A stretch of 64,000 bases of DNA. Origin: Streptococcus timonensis. GTDB lineage: Bacteria; Bacillota; Bacilli; Lactobacillales; Streptococcaceae. This document shows positions 22,710-31,580 of this stretch, in pieces. The notes beneath the pieces were generated by a model, which saw only the letters and a list, made by a program, of their open reading frames with translations, was not told the DNA's origin and did not search any database. The stretch lies in NCBI RefSeq assembly GCF_900095845.1, contig NZ_FMIX01000003.1:186001-250000 (forward strand), written 5' to 3'. Both the position numbers and the translations under genes were made by a program. Position 1 is the first letter of the stretch; each line of letters starts with the position of its first letter.

Positions 22710-25214
22710 ATGAGTATTACTTTAACCTATCCTATTAGGGAAACACATGAAAATCTAGCTCTCAAAAAAGATCAAACAGTCGTTGCTTATTATCGTATTC
22801 CTAACACTCCCATCACCATTACAGATGATGAAAAAAAGGGCAAACATAAAATCACTGTTGCTCAAATGATGAAAAAGCTCCAGAAAAACAAGTTCTTTGA
22901 AATATCTCTGATCCCTAAAGACTATCTCTTAGAAGAGAAAATGCGAGACTTTTCAGATGCTCTAGCAGATGACAGTCGTGAACTAGGAGAAGAACTACTT
23001 CTTTACACGGTGGATCGTCTAACGGATGAAATGGAGATCCCTTATCAATTTGACTGGGTTGTTGGAGTGACCTTACGCAAACAAAATCACGGAGCTACCG
23101 TCAAAGACTTGGCCTATGAGAGCTTTAATGAGTTCACTGAAAAAATAGCCAAGGGTCTGGGCTATGAATATGAATTAAGTCCCACCTGGTATGAAGACTA
23201 TAAAAGTGATGAATTTACTATTTTTCAAGCCTTCTCCGTCCTTCGGGCAAAGCGTTTATCTAATGAAGAACTCTTTTATTACCAGCGGATGCAATACCTC
23301 CGCTATATTCCTCACTACAAGAAGGAGGTACTCGCCAATCGTGCTCAATTCAATATCACGGACACCTTGATCAAAGTCTTAAAAGGTGGCTTCCTCAAAC
23401 TAGAAAGCCCCTATGGATCTTCTTTTGTGACAATTCTTCCTGTAGGTAAATTTCCTGTTCAATTCAACGGTTTTCATCTGGGCGAATTTATCCAACGTTT
23501 AAACTTTCCCGTAGAGCTACGAATCAAAGCAGAATTCATTGATACTGGTAAAATCAAGGGTCGAATGGGACGTTCGAATACACGTTATCGAAACATTATG
23601 GAAGAGGCAGAAAATACCGATACTGTCCAACAAGACGAGATCATCATGGGATCTATCTCCCTAAAAGACTTAATGAAGAAAGTCGGAAACAAGGAAGACA
23701 TCATCGAATATGGAGCCTATCTTATCGTATCTGCTTCTAGTGTGAACCAACTCCGTCAAAGACGACAAGTGGTATTGAATTACTTTGATGATATGGGAGT
23801 TGAAATTAGTGAAGCCTCTCAAGACGGTCCTTATCTCTTTCAAGCTCTGCTCTATGGAGAAAACCTCCAAAAGAAAACTCGCACTTGGACACATATGGTC
23901 ACAGCTCGTGGATTTTCAGAACTCATGCCTTTCACAAATACTTCTTCTGGAAACCGTATCGGTTGGTATATTGGCCGAGTAGATAACTGGACAGGTCGTT
24001 GGGACAATATTGCGAAAGCCATCGATTCCTCAAAGAACATTGTCCTCTATAATGCGACAGTCGGAAATAAAGAAGATATCGCTGGAAAGATTACCAAGAA
24101 CCCACACATCATTATTACGGGGGCAACAGGTCAAGGGAAATCTTTTCTTGCTCAAATCATTTTTTTAAGTGTAGCTTTGCAGAATGTCAAAACCCTTTAT
24201 ATTGATCCTAAACGTGAACTTAGAAATCACTATCAAGAAGTGATCAACTCACCTGAATTTGCACGTCTCTATCCTGAACGCAAGAAACAGATTGAGAACT
24301 TTAACTTTGTGACACTAGATAGCTCGCTTCCATCAAACCACGGAGTTTTAGATCCTATTGTCGTTCTAGATAAAGAACAAGCTGTAGAGGTCGCAAAAAA
24401 CATGCTTGAGTTTCTACTACAAGCCGTAGATGATGTTACGATGGATCAGAAAACAGCTATCACAGAAGCTATTAATGCGATTGTGGAGAAACGAGTCGCT
24501 GGTGAGAAGGTCGGATTTAAACACGTCCTAAAAGTTCTGAGAGACTCTACTTCCTCTGAAATTGCTTCAGTTGGTCGTTATCTGACATCAATTGTGACGA
24601 ACTCTATCTTGGAACTAGCCTTTTCAGATGGGACCACTCAAGGACTTAACTATGAATCACGAGTAACTATCCTAGAGGTCAATAACCTCAAACTTCCAAA
24701 GGACGATTCCACAAAAATTTCAGATCATGAACGCAACTCTATTGCCCTCATGTTTGCGCTTGGTGCCTTCTGTACCCACTTTGGAGAACGAAATGAAAAT
24801 GAAGATACCATTGAATTCTTTGACGAAGCGTGGATTCTTATGAAGTCCGCAGAAGGAAAAGCCGTTATCAAAAATATGCGTCGGATTGGACGCTCCAAAA
24901 ATAATACTCTGGCACTGATTACTCAATCTGTACATGATGCAGAAAATGACGATGATACAACTGGATTTGGGACCATCTTTGCCTTTTATGAAAAGTCAGA
25001 ACGAGAAGATATCCTAAAACACGTCAATCTAGAAGTCACTGAAAGCAATCTCGAATGGATTGATAATATGATCTCTGGTCAATGCCTGTACTATGACGTG
25101 TATGGCAATCTCAATATGATTTCCGTACACAATATCTTTGAAGATATTGATATGCTTCTAAAACCAATGAAAGCTACGGTATCATCAAGTCTTGAAAATA
25201 AATACGCTAGTTAG
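22710..25214 (+). CDS. VirB4-like conjugation ATPase (TcpF/Orf16 type)
   Basis: 834 residues. An N-terminal half of VirB4/TraC-like fold is followed by a P-loop ATPase: Walker A GATGQGKS with K477, Walker B TIEFFDEAW with D705, then GRSKNNTLALITQSVHD. It energises assembly of the mating channel. The start at 22710 follows AAAGGAGG; the open frame extends further upstream into the tcpE gene but lacks signals there. Confidence 0.93.
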   Translation: MSITLTYPIRETHENLALKKDQTVVAYYRIPNTPITITDDEKKGKHKITVAQMMKKLQKNKFFEISLIPKDYLLEEKMRDFSDALADDSRELGEELLLYTVDRLTDEMEIPYQFDWVVGVTLRKQNHGATVKDLAYESFNEFTEKIAKGLGYEYELSPTWYEDYKSDEFTIFQAFSVLRAKRLSNEELFYYQRMQYLRYIPHYKKEVLANRAQFNITDTLIKVLKGGFLKLESPYGSSFVTILPVGKFPVQFNGFHLGEFIQRLNFPVELRIKAEFIDTGKIKGRMGRSNTRYRNIMEEAENTDTVQQDEIIMGSISLKDLMKKVGNKEDIIEYGAYLIVSASSVNQLRQRRQVVLNYFDDMGVEISEASQDGPYLFQALLYGENLQKKTRTWTHMVTARGFSELMPFTNTSSGNRIGWYIGRVDNWTGRWDNIAKAIDSSKNIVLYNATVGNKEDIAGKITKNPHIIITGATGQGKSFLAQIIFLSVALQNVKTLYIDPKRELRNHYQEVINSPEFARLYPERKKQIENFNFVTLDSSLPSNHGVLDPIVVLDKEQAVEVAKNMLEFLLQAVDDVTMDQKTAITEAINAIVEKRVAGEKVGFKHVLKVLRDSTSSEIASVGRYLTSIVTNSILELAFSDGTTQGLNYESRVTILEVNNLKLPKDDSTKISDHERNSIALMFALGAFCTHFGERNENEDTIEFFDEAWILMKSAEGKAVIKNMRRIGRSKNNTLALITQSVHDAENDDDTTGFGTIFAFYEKSEREDILKHVNLEVTESNLEWIDNMISGQCLYYDVYGNLNMISVHNIFEDIDMLLKPMKATVSSSLENKYAS

Positions 25215-25225
25215 GAGGTGAACCC

Positions 25226-27109
25226 ATGCAAGAAGCTTTTGACAAACTAAGGGGAGTCGATATCTTCTCTCTCAAGTCCTACATGGAGCCGACTGGGTTC
25301 GCTTCCTTTAACGGGGCTTGGGTTCTGATTAATGAGCTTTTCGTCAACTTCTTCTTTTTCATTCTAAACGCAGTGGTGGGCTTCTTTTCTTTGTTAATTC
25401 GAATTCTTGAAAAGATTGATCTCTACTCTAACTACAAGAACTATGTGTTTAATGGAGCAATGAGTATCTGGAAAGGATTCATCGGTTCAAGCTCTGGTGG
25501 AGTCGCAAAACAATCACTCGTTTCGATGTTGCTTCTGATTCTGGCGTTTTATCTCTTTTACCAGTTTTTCTTTTCTAAGGGAGCTTTTTCAAGAACTCTC
25601 CTTCATGTCTTTCTAGTTCTCATCCTTGGTTTTGGATATTTTGGAACAATTGCTGGAACATCAGGGGGTCTATATCTACTTGATACTATCAACCATGTCT
25701 CTCAAGATGTTACCAAAAATATCACGAATATCAAGGTTGAGTATGGCAATAATAAATCCATTAAAATTGGCGACTCCATGGCAGATAGCTATATTGCAGA
25801 AACCTCTTATAAAGCTTATGTCTTTGTCAATACAGGGCAAGAAAACGGGAAATACAAGAATAGCCAAGATGGGAAACAAGAGACTTTTGACGATAGTAAG
25901 GTATTAGGAGCAGGCGATAAGAATGGAAACTTTAAAGCGGTTAAATCGAAAGATCGTAATAAATATCTGGATGAACTAGGAAATGGAGCCAATGATGATG
26001 GTGAAAAGAACCGTTGGGTTTCAGCTATGCCAGATTTCATCTTTACTCGTATGTTTTATGTCATCTTCAAAATCTGTGAAGCCTTCGTATTAGCGATACC
26101 GGTTATTTTGATTCAGATGTTAAACGTCATTGCTCAGACACTCGTCCTGATGATGATCCTGCTTTTCCCAATTGTGCTATTGATGTCCTTTGTACCAAGA
26201 ATGCAGGATTTGATTTTTGGAGTTCTGAAAGTCATGTTTGGTGGGCTGCTTTTCCCAGCTATCACAAGTCTATTAACTCTTTTGGTCTTCTACATTGAAA
26301 AAATGATAGAAAACATTGTCATTACAGGTTTTGATGGCATCCTTAAAACACTTCCATCCTTGATTATCTTCGGTCTTGTCTTTAAACTACTCATTTCAGT
26401 TGTCTCAAAAGGACTTGTATACTTCCTTCTATGGAAATACAAAGCTGAGCTGATCCAATTCATTCTTGGATCTAAAGCACGAATGGTTGCGAATGATATT
26501 GGAAACAAAGTTGAAAAAGGGGTCACAAAGACTAGAGAAGTGGCTTCACAAGTACCATCTAGAAGCCTTTCATCTGCTCAACACCTTGGGAACTTTGCCC
26601 TAGCAGGTGCTGGTTTTGGAGCTGGGATGATGATGAATGCCAAGAGTCACTTCCAAAATGTTGGTTCTTTCTTTACTAATAAGGAATCAGAGTACCAACC
26701 CGATGAAGTGCTCCCAACAGAAACACTTGAGACGCCAACAAGTCCGGATGCTCCTGAACCAAACATTCTGAAAACAAAGCAAGCGCTAGAAGGGATTAAA
26801 CCAGTTGAAGAAAAAACACCAACTCCTTCAATGGAATCCCCAATCACAGCGGAGCCAACACCAAGTTCAAGCGAGGAATTCCAAACTCTTAAAGAAGAAT
26901 GGATTTCTCCATTTAAACAACTCCGCATTAATAGTATTGAGCGCAAATTAGAGGAATATAAAGATCCTCAAGCCATGTACAAAGCTCAAGGATCGAATGC
27001 TTTCACTCGTGCTTATAGAAAGACTATGACACGAGACGATAAATTGAGAGCCAATATTGAACGAAGAGACCGATTAACAGATCGCTTAAAACAACTCAGA
27101 GGAGAATAA
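25226..27109 (+). CDS. VirB6-like polytopic channel protein (TcpH/Orf15 type)
   Basis: 627 residues with about seven or eight membrane segments (two near 36-60, then 96-140, 280-335 and 345-410). There is a large extracellular loop (about 150-270) and a long hydrophilic, Pro/Glu/Thr-rich cytosolic tail (about 480-627). This is the integral core of the mating pore. The ribosome-binding site is AGGAGGTGA. Confidence 0.88.
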   Translation: MQEAFDKLRGVDIFSLKSYMEPTGFASFNGAWVLINELFVNFFFFILNAVVGFFSLLIRILEKIDLYSNYKNYVFNGAMSIWKGFIGSSSGGVAKQSLVSMLLLILAFYLFYQFFFSKGAFSRTLLHVFLVLILGFGYFGTIAGTSGGLYLLDTINHVSQDVTKNITNIKVEYGNNKSIKIGDSMADSYIAETSYKAYVFVNTGQENGKYKNSQDGKQETFDDSKVLGAGDKNGNFKAVKSKDRNKYLDELGNGANDDGEKNRWVSAMPDFIFTRMFYVIFKICEAFVLAIPVILIQMLNVIAQTLVLMMILLFPIVLLMSFVPRMQDLIFGVLKVMFGGLLFPAITSLLTLLVFYIEKMIENIVITGFDGILKTLPSLIIFGLVFKLLISVVSKGLVYFLLWKYKAELIQFILGSKARMVANDIGNKVEKGVTKTREVASQVPSRSLSSAQHLGNFALAGAGFGAGMMMNAKSHFQNVGSFFTNKESEYQPDEVLPTETLETPTSPDAPEPNILKTKQALEGIKPVEEKTPTPSMESPITAEPTPSSSEEFQTLKEEWISPFKQLRINSIERKLEEYKDPQAMYKAQGSNAFTRAYRKTMTRDDKLRANIERRDRLTDRLKQLRGE

Positions 27110-27110
27110 C

Positions 27111-27335
27111 ATGAATACCAAAATACGCTCAAGAACTTCTTTTCCAAGAGTTCTTGAAGAAACTCTTTATCAGGCCTACCAAGAAGGAAAACGCTCAGTC
27201 GATTTCCTTCTTTTATTTCCAGTCACAGAACAAGAGCAAGACCAAATTATCTTACAGGCTAAGTCCTATTCAGTCGTTCTAGATGCTAAATGGCGTTTTG
27301 GGACTGTCCTGTTCACTGCTTATATAAGACATTAA
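27111..27335 (+). CDS. Small ICE protein (OrfB-like)
   Basis: 74 residues, MNTKIRSRTSFPRVLEETLY onward, soluble. It starts two bases after the channel gene. A small gene is conserved at this point in ICESt3-type modules. Function unknown. Confidence 0.72.
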   Translation: MNTKIRSRTSFPRVLEETLYQAYQEGKRSVDFLLLFPVTEQEQDQIILQAKSYSVVLDAKWRFGTVLFTAYIRH

Positions 27336-27351
27336 CTAGAAAGGAGATTCG

Positions 27352-28464
27352 ATGAAAAAACTAAAATGGTTTCTATTAGCTGGTCTCATTCCTCTCTTTC
27401 TACCAGTCCTCATTATCATTATCCTTATGGGGGCTGTCGGAGGTGGCGGAACAAATGGCTCACCACAATCTCAAAATGGAGTGACTTATGCGGATCACTG
27501 GTCAGATGGAGACCCTTATACTCATAACCTACTTGTCCATCGCTTCGGTATCACAGCAGAGCAATTAGACGGCTTTTTAGATACGTTAGGAATCTCCTAT
27601 GATAAGAACCGAATTAATGGGAAAAAGCTCCTCGAATGGGAAGCTAAATCTAATCTTGATGTCCGTGGAATCGTTGCAATCGCACTGAATGAAAGTTCCC
27701 TTGGAACTGCTGGGGTAGCCACTAATCCTGGAGCCAATATGTTTGGTTTTGGAGCCTATGACTCCAATCCAGAATATGCCAATAACTTTAATGATGAGGT
27801 TGCTGTTGTTGGATTAACCCAGCAAACTATCATTGGGAATAAAAACCAAACTTTTAAAATCCAAGATGATAAGGCTAAAAAGTTTGCGAATGGAACACTC
27901 AATCCAGTAACCGATGGCGGTGTCTATTTCACAGATACTACTGGATCAGGAAAAAGACGTGCAGAAACGATGCAAAAACTGGATGCCTTCATTGATGAAC
28001 ATGGAGGAACACCAAAAGCTCCTGAACAAACGACAGGAAAAACTAGAGATGGTGGTGGGATCACTTCAAATGATATACCTGTAGGCTATAGTTTGACAAC
28101 AGCTATTGATACCACAGGATATATCACTAGTACCTATCCTTGGGGACAATGTACCTGGTATGTCTTCAACCGTGGAAAACAAGTCGGAGTCAACTTTGAT
28201 CCATTTATGGGAAATGGTGGTCAATGGATGAATAAGCCAGGATTCACAATAACCCATACGCCAACAGAACACTCTGCTCTATCATTTAGCCCTGGACAAG
28301 CTGGAGCTGATCCAATATACGGACACATTTCATTTGTGGAACAGGTCAAATCAGATGGTTCAATTCTCGTATCAGAATGTAATGTGAAAGGATTGGGGAT
28401 TATTAGTTACCGTACATTTGACGCAGAAACTGCCAAACAATTTACATATGTTTTAGGACATTAG
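27352..28464 (+). CDS. Conjugation cell-wall hydrolase (lysozyme-like + CHAP domains)
   Basis: 370 residues. One N-terminal membrane anchor (about 8-31). A lysozyme-like glucosaminidase/transglycosylase domain (about 75-225) has catalytic E114 in IALNESSLGTAG. A C-terminal CHAP amidase/endopeptidase domain (about 255-370) has C267 in WGQCTWY and H325 in YGHISFVEQV. It opens peptidoglycan for the mating channel, like Tn916 Orf14 and ICESt3 OrfA. All expected catalytic residues are present. It is the last gene of the transfer operon. Confidence 0.93.
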   Translation: MKKLKWFLLAGLIPLFLPVLIIIILMGAVGGGGTNGSPQSQNGVTYADHWSDGDPYTHNLLVHRFGITAEQLDGFLDTLGISYDKNRINGKKLLEWEAKSNLDVRGIVAIALNESSLGTAGVATNPGANMFGFGAYDSNPEYANNFNDEVAVVGLTQQTIIGNKNQTFKIQDDKAKKFANGTLNPVTDGGVYFTDTTGSGKRRAETMQKLDAFIDEHGGTPKAPEQTTGKTRDGGGITSNDIPVGYSLTTAIDTTGYITSTYPWGQCTWYVFNRGKQVGVNFDPFMGNGGQWMNKPGFTITHTPTEHSALSFSPGQAGADPIYGHISFVEQVKSDGSILVSECNVKGLGIISYRTFDAETAKQFTYVLGH

Positions 28465-28477
28465 GAAGGATAATTAT

Positions 28478-28735
28478 ATGGATACACTACAACAAGTAAA
28501 ACTAGATAAAATTGAAAATCTTCTTCAAGTATTGGTGAACCTTCTTGACAAAAAAAGCAACTCCAATCACTTGGAAATTATAACGCAAAAAGAAGTTCTA
28601 AAAGAATTAAATATATCACCTAACACACTGAAAAGTTGGGAAAGAAAAGGACTAGCTCGTCTGGAGCCACCTATTGAAGGAACGAGAACAGTCTACTATA
28701 AAAGGCAAGACATCATTAAATTTCTATCAACTTAA
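28478..28735 (+). CDS. Excisionase-like helix-turn-helix protein
   Basis: 85 residues. After a Leu-rich N-terminal helix comes a MerR-type HTH (ITQKEVLKELNISPNTLKSW, then ERKGLARLEPPIEGTRTVYY). It is the last gene before the integrase and reads in the same direction, so it is the likely Xis of the ICE. Confidence 0.8.
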   Translation: MDTLQQVKLDKIENLLQVLVNLLDKKSNSNHLEIITQKEVLKELNISPNTLKSWERKGLARLEPPIEGTRTVYYKRQDIIKFLST

Positions 28736-28846
28736 TAGTAAAGCAGAATTGCAACAAACAATTTATGAATATGCTAAAATAATATCATCATAAAGGAAGG
28801 TGAGGGTCTTATTTTAGCCTTTTAAATATCCGAATCAAGAGGCGAT
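28736..28846. promoter_or_regulatory. Xis-integrase spacer with an inverted copy of a left-end sequence
   Basis: Contains 28819-28837, the exact reverse complement of 1208-1226 at the ICE left end (19 bp), and an AAGGAAGGTGAGG tract. It may be a protein-binding site shared by the two ends. Confidence 0.5.
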
Positions 28847-30112
28847 ATGAATAAAGAAATTATACGACACAATAATAAAAGGGTAACTAAGGTCACCAAA
28901 AAGAACGGAGATGTCAGTTATTCAATAAAAGGTGTTTACATTGGGACTGATGTCAAAACTGGAAAAAGAATCACAAAAACAATTACTGCTAAAACATTGA
29001 AAAGCCTCGATAGGAAAATTATTGAGACTAAAATTCAATTTGAAAAATCTGGCTCAACAATAAAAGAAACAATCTCAATTGACAACTTTGAAAATCTAGC
29101 TGAGGTATGGTTTTCAAATTTCAAAACTTGGGTATCATCACAAAATACTATTAATAGAGTACGTGGCTATCTTGATACCTACATTATTCCTCAGTTTGGA
29201 GATTACAAACCTGATCAAATTGAGCCTGCTGATGTTCAACTTTGGGTAAACAAGCTAGCTAGAAAAGCAAAAAAATCAGTTGATTCTGGTGTGAAACGAG
29301 CAAAGAAGGGCAGTGCAAAGGACTTTGGAGCCATGGCTCATAAGGTTAGTGATATTTTTGATTTTGGAATTACAAATTGTGGATTAGCTAACAATCCTGC
29401 TAAAGCAATCAAAATCCCACCCAAACCTAAGGCTAATAAACAGCGTGTTATGGTACTTCACGATGACGATTTAAAACAATGGTTGTCCTATCTTGAAACC
29501 TTACCAAATACAAGAGCAAATAGGCGATTCAAAGTTATTTGCACTGCACTTTTAGCATCTGCACTACGCATTAATGAACTGCTTGCATTAGAAATCACTG
29601 ATTTAGATTTTGAAACAAATGAAATAATTGTAAATAAAACTCTTATGTGGAAAAGCGCAAATCGGAAGCTCGGTATAAAAGGACAAATGATATGCAAACC
29701 AACACCTAAAACGGATGCTGGAAATCGCAAAGTTGCAGTTCCATCTTCTATTATTGAGGAACTGAAAAATTTCCACGAAGAAATGGAAAACTATTTTAAA
29801 AAACATGATCTACCTAGTTCTACACTCATCTTCCCAACAATTTATGGAAATTATATGTGTGATAGGAATGAAAGAGCAACTCTTAAAAAACGTTTATCAG
29901 CTTTAGGATTACCAGACTATGGTTTTCATCTCTTCCGACATACACATGCTTCAATGATGTTAAATTCAGGTACTAATTGGAAAGAGTTACAACACAGGAT
30001 GGGGCATAAGTCAATTACTACTACGATGGATACTTACGCAGAGTTAGCGCCTAAGAAAAAATTTGAAGCTGTTGAAATTTTCCAAAATAAAATGGATGAA
30101 CTTAAAACTTAA
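28847..30112 (+). CDS. Tyrosine integrase of the ICE
   Basis: 421 residues. It has an N-terminal arm-binding domain (GDVSYSIKGVYIGTDVKTGK), a core-binding domain, and a catalytic domain with Arg in LASALRINELLALEI, FRHTHASMML (H-x-x-R region), MGHKSITTTMDTYAEL (Tyr nucleophile) and a conserved Lys in between. Its arm-type repeats follow the stop by 5 bp. It targets the 3' end of rpmG, as the three flanking copies of that sequence show. Confidence 0.93.
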   Translation: MNKEIIRHNNKRVTKVTKKNGDVSYSIKGVYIGTDVKTGKRITKTITAKTLKSLDRKIIETKIQFEKSGSTIKETISIDNFENLAEVWFSNFKTWVSSQNTINRVRGYLDTYIIPQFGDYKPDQIEPADVQLWVNKLARKAKKSVDSGVKRAKKGSAKDFGAMAHKVSDIFDFGITNCGLANNPAKAIKIPPKPKANKQRVMVLHDDDLKQWLSYLETLPNTRANRRFKVICTALLASALRINELLALEITDLDFETNEIIVNKTLMWKSANRKLGIKGQMICKPTPKTDAGNRKVAVPSSIIEELKNFHEEMENYFKKHDLPSSTLIFPTIYGNYMCDRNERATLKKRLSALGLPDYGFHLFRHTHASMMLNSGTNWKELQHRMGHKSITTTMDTYAELAPKKKFEAVEIFQNKMDELKT

Positions 30113-30117
30113 TTTTA

Positions 30118-30142
30118 TCACTACCTTTTTCACTACCTTTTT
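30118..30142 (+). repeat. Right integrase arm-type sites of the ICE
   Basis: Exact 25-bp copy of the left-end double repeat (1169-1193), 56 bp from the right att. Confidence 0.75.
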
Positions 30143-30198
30143 CTTAGGAATAATCTTAAAGCCTGGTATAATAAGCTTTATAGGCGTATTATTTCATT

Positions 30199-30284
30199 TT
30201 TACAGAAGTGAAGTAAGCATTCAATACGAATCAATACATAATAAAAACGCTGATTTCAAGCGTTTTTTCTTTTTTCAATTTCAA
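30199..30284 (+). repeat. Middle att (ICE attR = CIME attL), rpmG 3'-end copy and terminator
   Basis: Begins with the rpmG codons FTEVK-stop (30199-30216), continues through a rho-independent hairpin aaaaacgct / agcgtttttt (30243-30268), and matches 31581-31667 at about 81 of 87 positions. No rpmG body precedes it. Confidence 0.85.
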
Positions 30285-30309
30285 TACATTTCACTATATT
30301 TCAGTCCAA

Positions 30310-30335
30310 ACTCTACCTTTTTCTCTACCTTTTTT
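30310..30335 (+). repeat. Left arm-type sites of the CIME
   Basis: Two ctctaccttttt copies, a variant of the ICE cactaccttttt motif. Confidence 0.65.
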
Positions 30336-30365
30336 AGATAAATATGTCATCTGGATATTGAAGTT

Positions 30366-30399
30366 AAGCCCTGCTATCATTTCGATGGCAGGGCTTTTT
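30366..30399 (+). terminator. Terminator-like hairpin at the CIME left end
   Basis: Stem aagccctgc / gcagggctt followed by T. It shields the cad promoter from upstream transcription. Confidence 0.8.
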
Positions 30400-30446
30400 A
30401 ATGTTTGGTACACTACCTTCTTAACTATATTTTGATGGAGCTGAAG

Positions 30447-30475
30447 TTGACATCTACAAAGTTTAATGTTAAAAT
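30447..30475 (+). promoter_or_regulatory. cad promoter
   Basis: TTGACA (30447-30452), a 17-bp spacer and TAAAAT (30470-30475). Confidence 0.85.
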
Positions 30476-30476
30476 A

Positions 30477-30498
30477 CATTCAAAAATATATTTGAATG
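30477..30498. promoter_or_regulatory. CadX/ArsR-type operator
   Basis: cattcaaa-aatata-tttgaatg, a perfect 8-bp-arm palindrome immediately downstream of the -10. It resembles known CadC/ArsR-family operators. Confidence 0.82.
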
Positions 30499-30507
30499 AG
30501 GTGTTTT

Positions 30508-31122
30508 ATGGTTCAAAATGTTGTTACTTCAATAATACTGTATTCTGGGACAGCCGTAGACTTACTTATTATCCTAATGTTATTTTTTGCCAAAAGAAAA
30601 AGCAGAAAAGACATCATTAACATCTATTTAGGGCAATTTCTAGGCTCTGTTAGTCTAATATTGCTAAGTTTACTTTTTGCATTTGTCTTAAATTATATTC
30701 CTAGTAAAGAGATTTTAGGTTTGCTCGGTTTGATTCCAATTTTCCTAGGACTCAAAGTTTTGCTTTTAGGAGATTCTGATGGAGAAGCTATTGCAAAAGA
30801 TGGTTTGCGCAAAGATGATAAAAACCTGATTTTTCTAGTAGCTATGATTACTTTTGCTAGTTGTGGTGCTGACAATATTGGTGTTTTTGTCCCATATTTT
30901 ATTACCTTAAATTTAGCGAATTTGATAGTGGCTTTACTTACTTTTCTAGTCATGATTTATCTCTTGGTTTTTTCTGCCCAAAAATTGGCACAAGTCCCTT
31001 CTGTTGGAGAAACTTTGGAAAAATATAGCAGATGGTTTATTGCCGTTGTTTATTTAGGATTGGGGATGTATATCCTGATTGAAAACAACAGCTTTAACAT
31101 ACTAAGGACTGTGTTCGGCTAG
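30508..31122 (+). CDS. cadD: Cadmium resistance transporter CadD
   Basis: 204 residues from MVQNVVTSIILYSGTAVDLL, with about five membrane segments. Features are VDLLIILMLFFAKRKSRKDI, YLGQFLGSVSLILLSLLFAF and ITFASCGADNIGVFVPYF; the Cys-containing CGADN segment is characteristic of the CadD family. It exports or sequesters Cd2+ (and possibly Zn2+). The start at 30508 has GAGGTG upstream; the length equals the family norm (about 205). Co-transcribed with cadX. Confidence 0.92.
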   Translation: MVQNVVTSIILYSGTAVDLLIILMLFFAKRKSRKDIINIYLGQFLGSVSLILLSLLFAFVLNYIPSKEILGLLGLIPIFLGLKVLLLGDSDGEAIAKDGLRKDDKNLIFLVAMITFASCGADNIGVFVPYFITLNLANLIVALLTFLVMIYLLVFSAQKLAQVPSVGETLEKYSRWFIAVVYLGLGMYILIENNSFNILRTVFG

Positions 31123-31133
31123 GAGAAAAAATT

Positions 31134-31472
31134 ATGAAAAAAGATAGTATATGCCAAGTGAATATTATAAATCAACAAAATGTTACAACCGCAACGAACT
31201 ACCTTGAAAAGGAAAAAGTCCAAAAATCACTTCGTATTTTATCAAAGTTGACCGATAATAAACAGATAAATATCATCTTTTATCTCCTTGCTGTTGAAGA
31301 ACTCTGTGTCTGTGATATAGCCTGTTTACTAAATCTCAGTATGGCATCTGCCTCCCACCATCTTCGTAAACTAGCCAATCAAAACATCTTGGATACTAGA
31401 AGAGAGGGGAAAATTATATATTATTTTATAAAAGATGAGGAAATCAGAGATTTTTTTAATCAACTAGGATAA
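31134..31472 (+). CDS. cadX: Cadmium-responsive ArsR/SmtB repressor (CadX/CadC type)
   Basis: 112 residues with an ArsR winged helix (CDIACLLNLSMASASHHLRK). Metal ligands match the CadC pattern: Cys7 near the N-terminus and Cys58, Cys60 and Asp61 in ELCVCD. Metal binding should release it from the palindrome at 30477-30498. It starts 11 bp after cadD. Confidence 0.92.
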   Translation: MKKDSICQVNIINQQNVTTATNYLEKEKVQKSLRILSKLTDNKQINIIFYLLAVEELCVCDIACLLNLSMASASHHLRKLANQNILDTRREGKIIYYFIKDEEIRDFFNQLG

Positions 31473-31486
31473 CAACTATTTTTACT

Positions 31487-31510
31487 ACTCTACCATTCAC
31501 TCTACCTTTT
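31487..31510 (+). repeat. Right arm-type sites of the CIME
   Basis: ctctaccattcactctacct: a degenerate pair of the arm motif, placed after the cadX stop as the ICE sites are after the integrase stop. Confidence 0.6.
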
Positions 31511-31580
31511 ATTATGTGGCATTCTAATAACATTGATGTACCAACGTTTCTAACAGCTAAAATAGAAATTATTTAATTTT

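Larger units (their letters stand above)
1075..30216. mobile_element. Integrative and conjugative element, Tn916/ICESt3 superfamily, in rpmG 3' end
   Basis: About 29.1 kb lies between two copies of the rpmG 3' end. It carries cargo and regulators on the left, a complete transfer module (12045-28464) in ICESt3 gene order, excisionase and integrase at the right end, and an IME inserted in its oriT. Tandem arm-type repeats (cactacctttt twice) sit 94 bp inside the left att (1169-1194) and 56 bp inside the right att (30118-30142). The transfer genes are intact apart from one small leading gene with a shifted frame (11764-12010). Transfer ability depends on whether the IME-split oriT works or the IME excises. 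Confidence 0.9.

Noticed and set aside
28478..28735. MerR-type regulator of a metal resistance gene
   Set aside because: The protein is only a small HTH without an effector domain and sits directly upstream of the integrase, so an excisionase role fits better.
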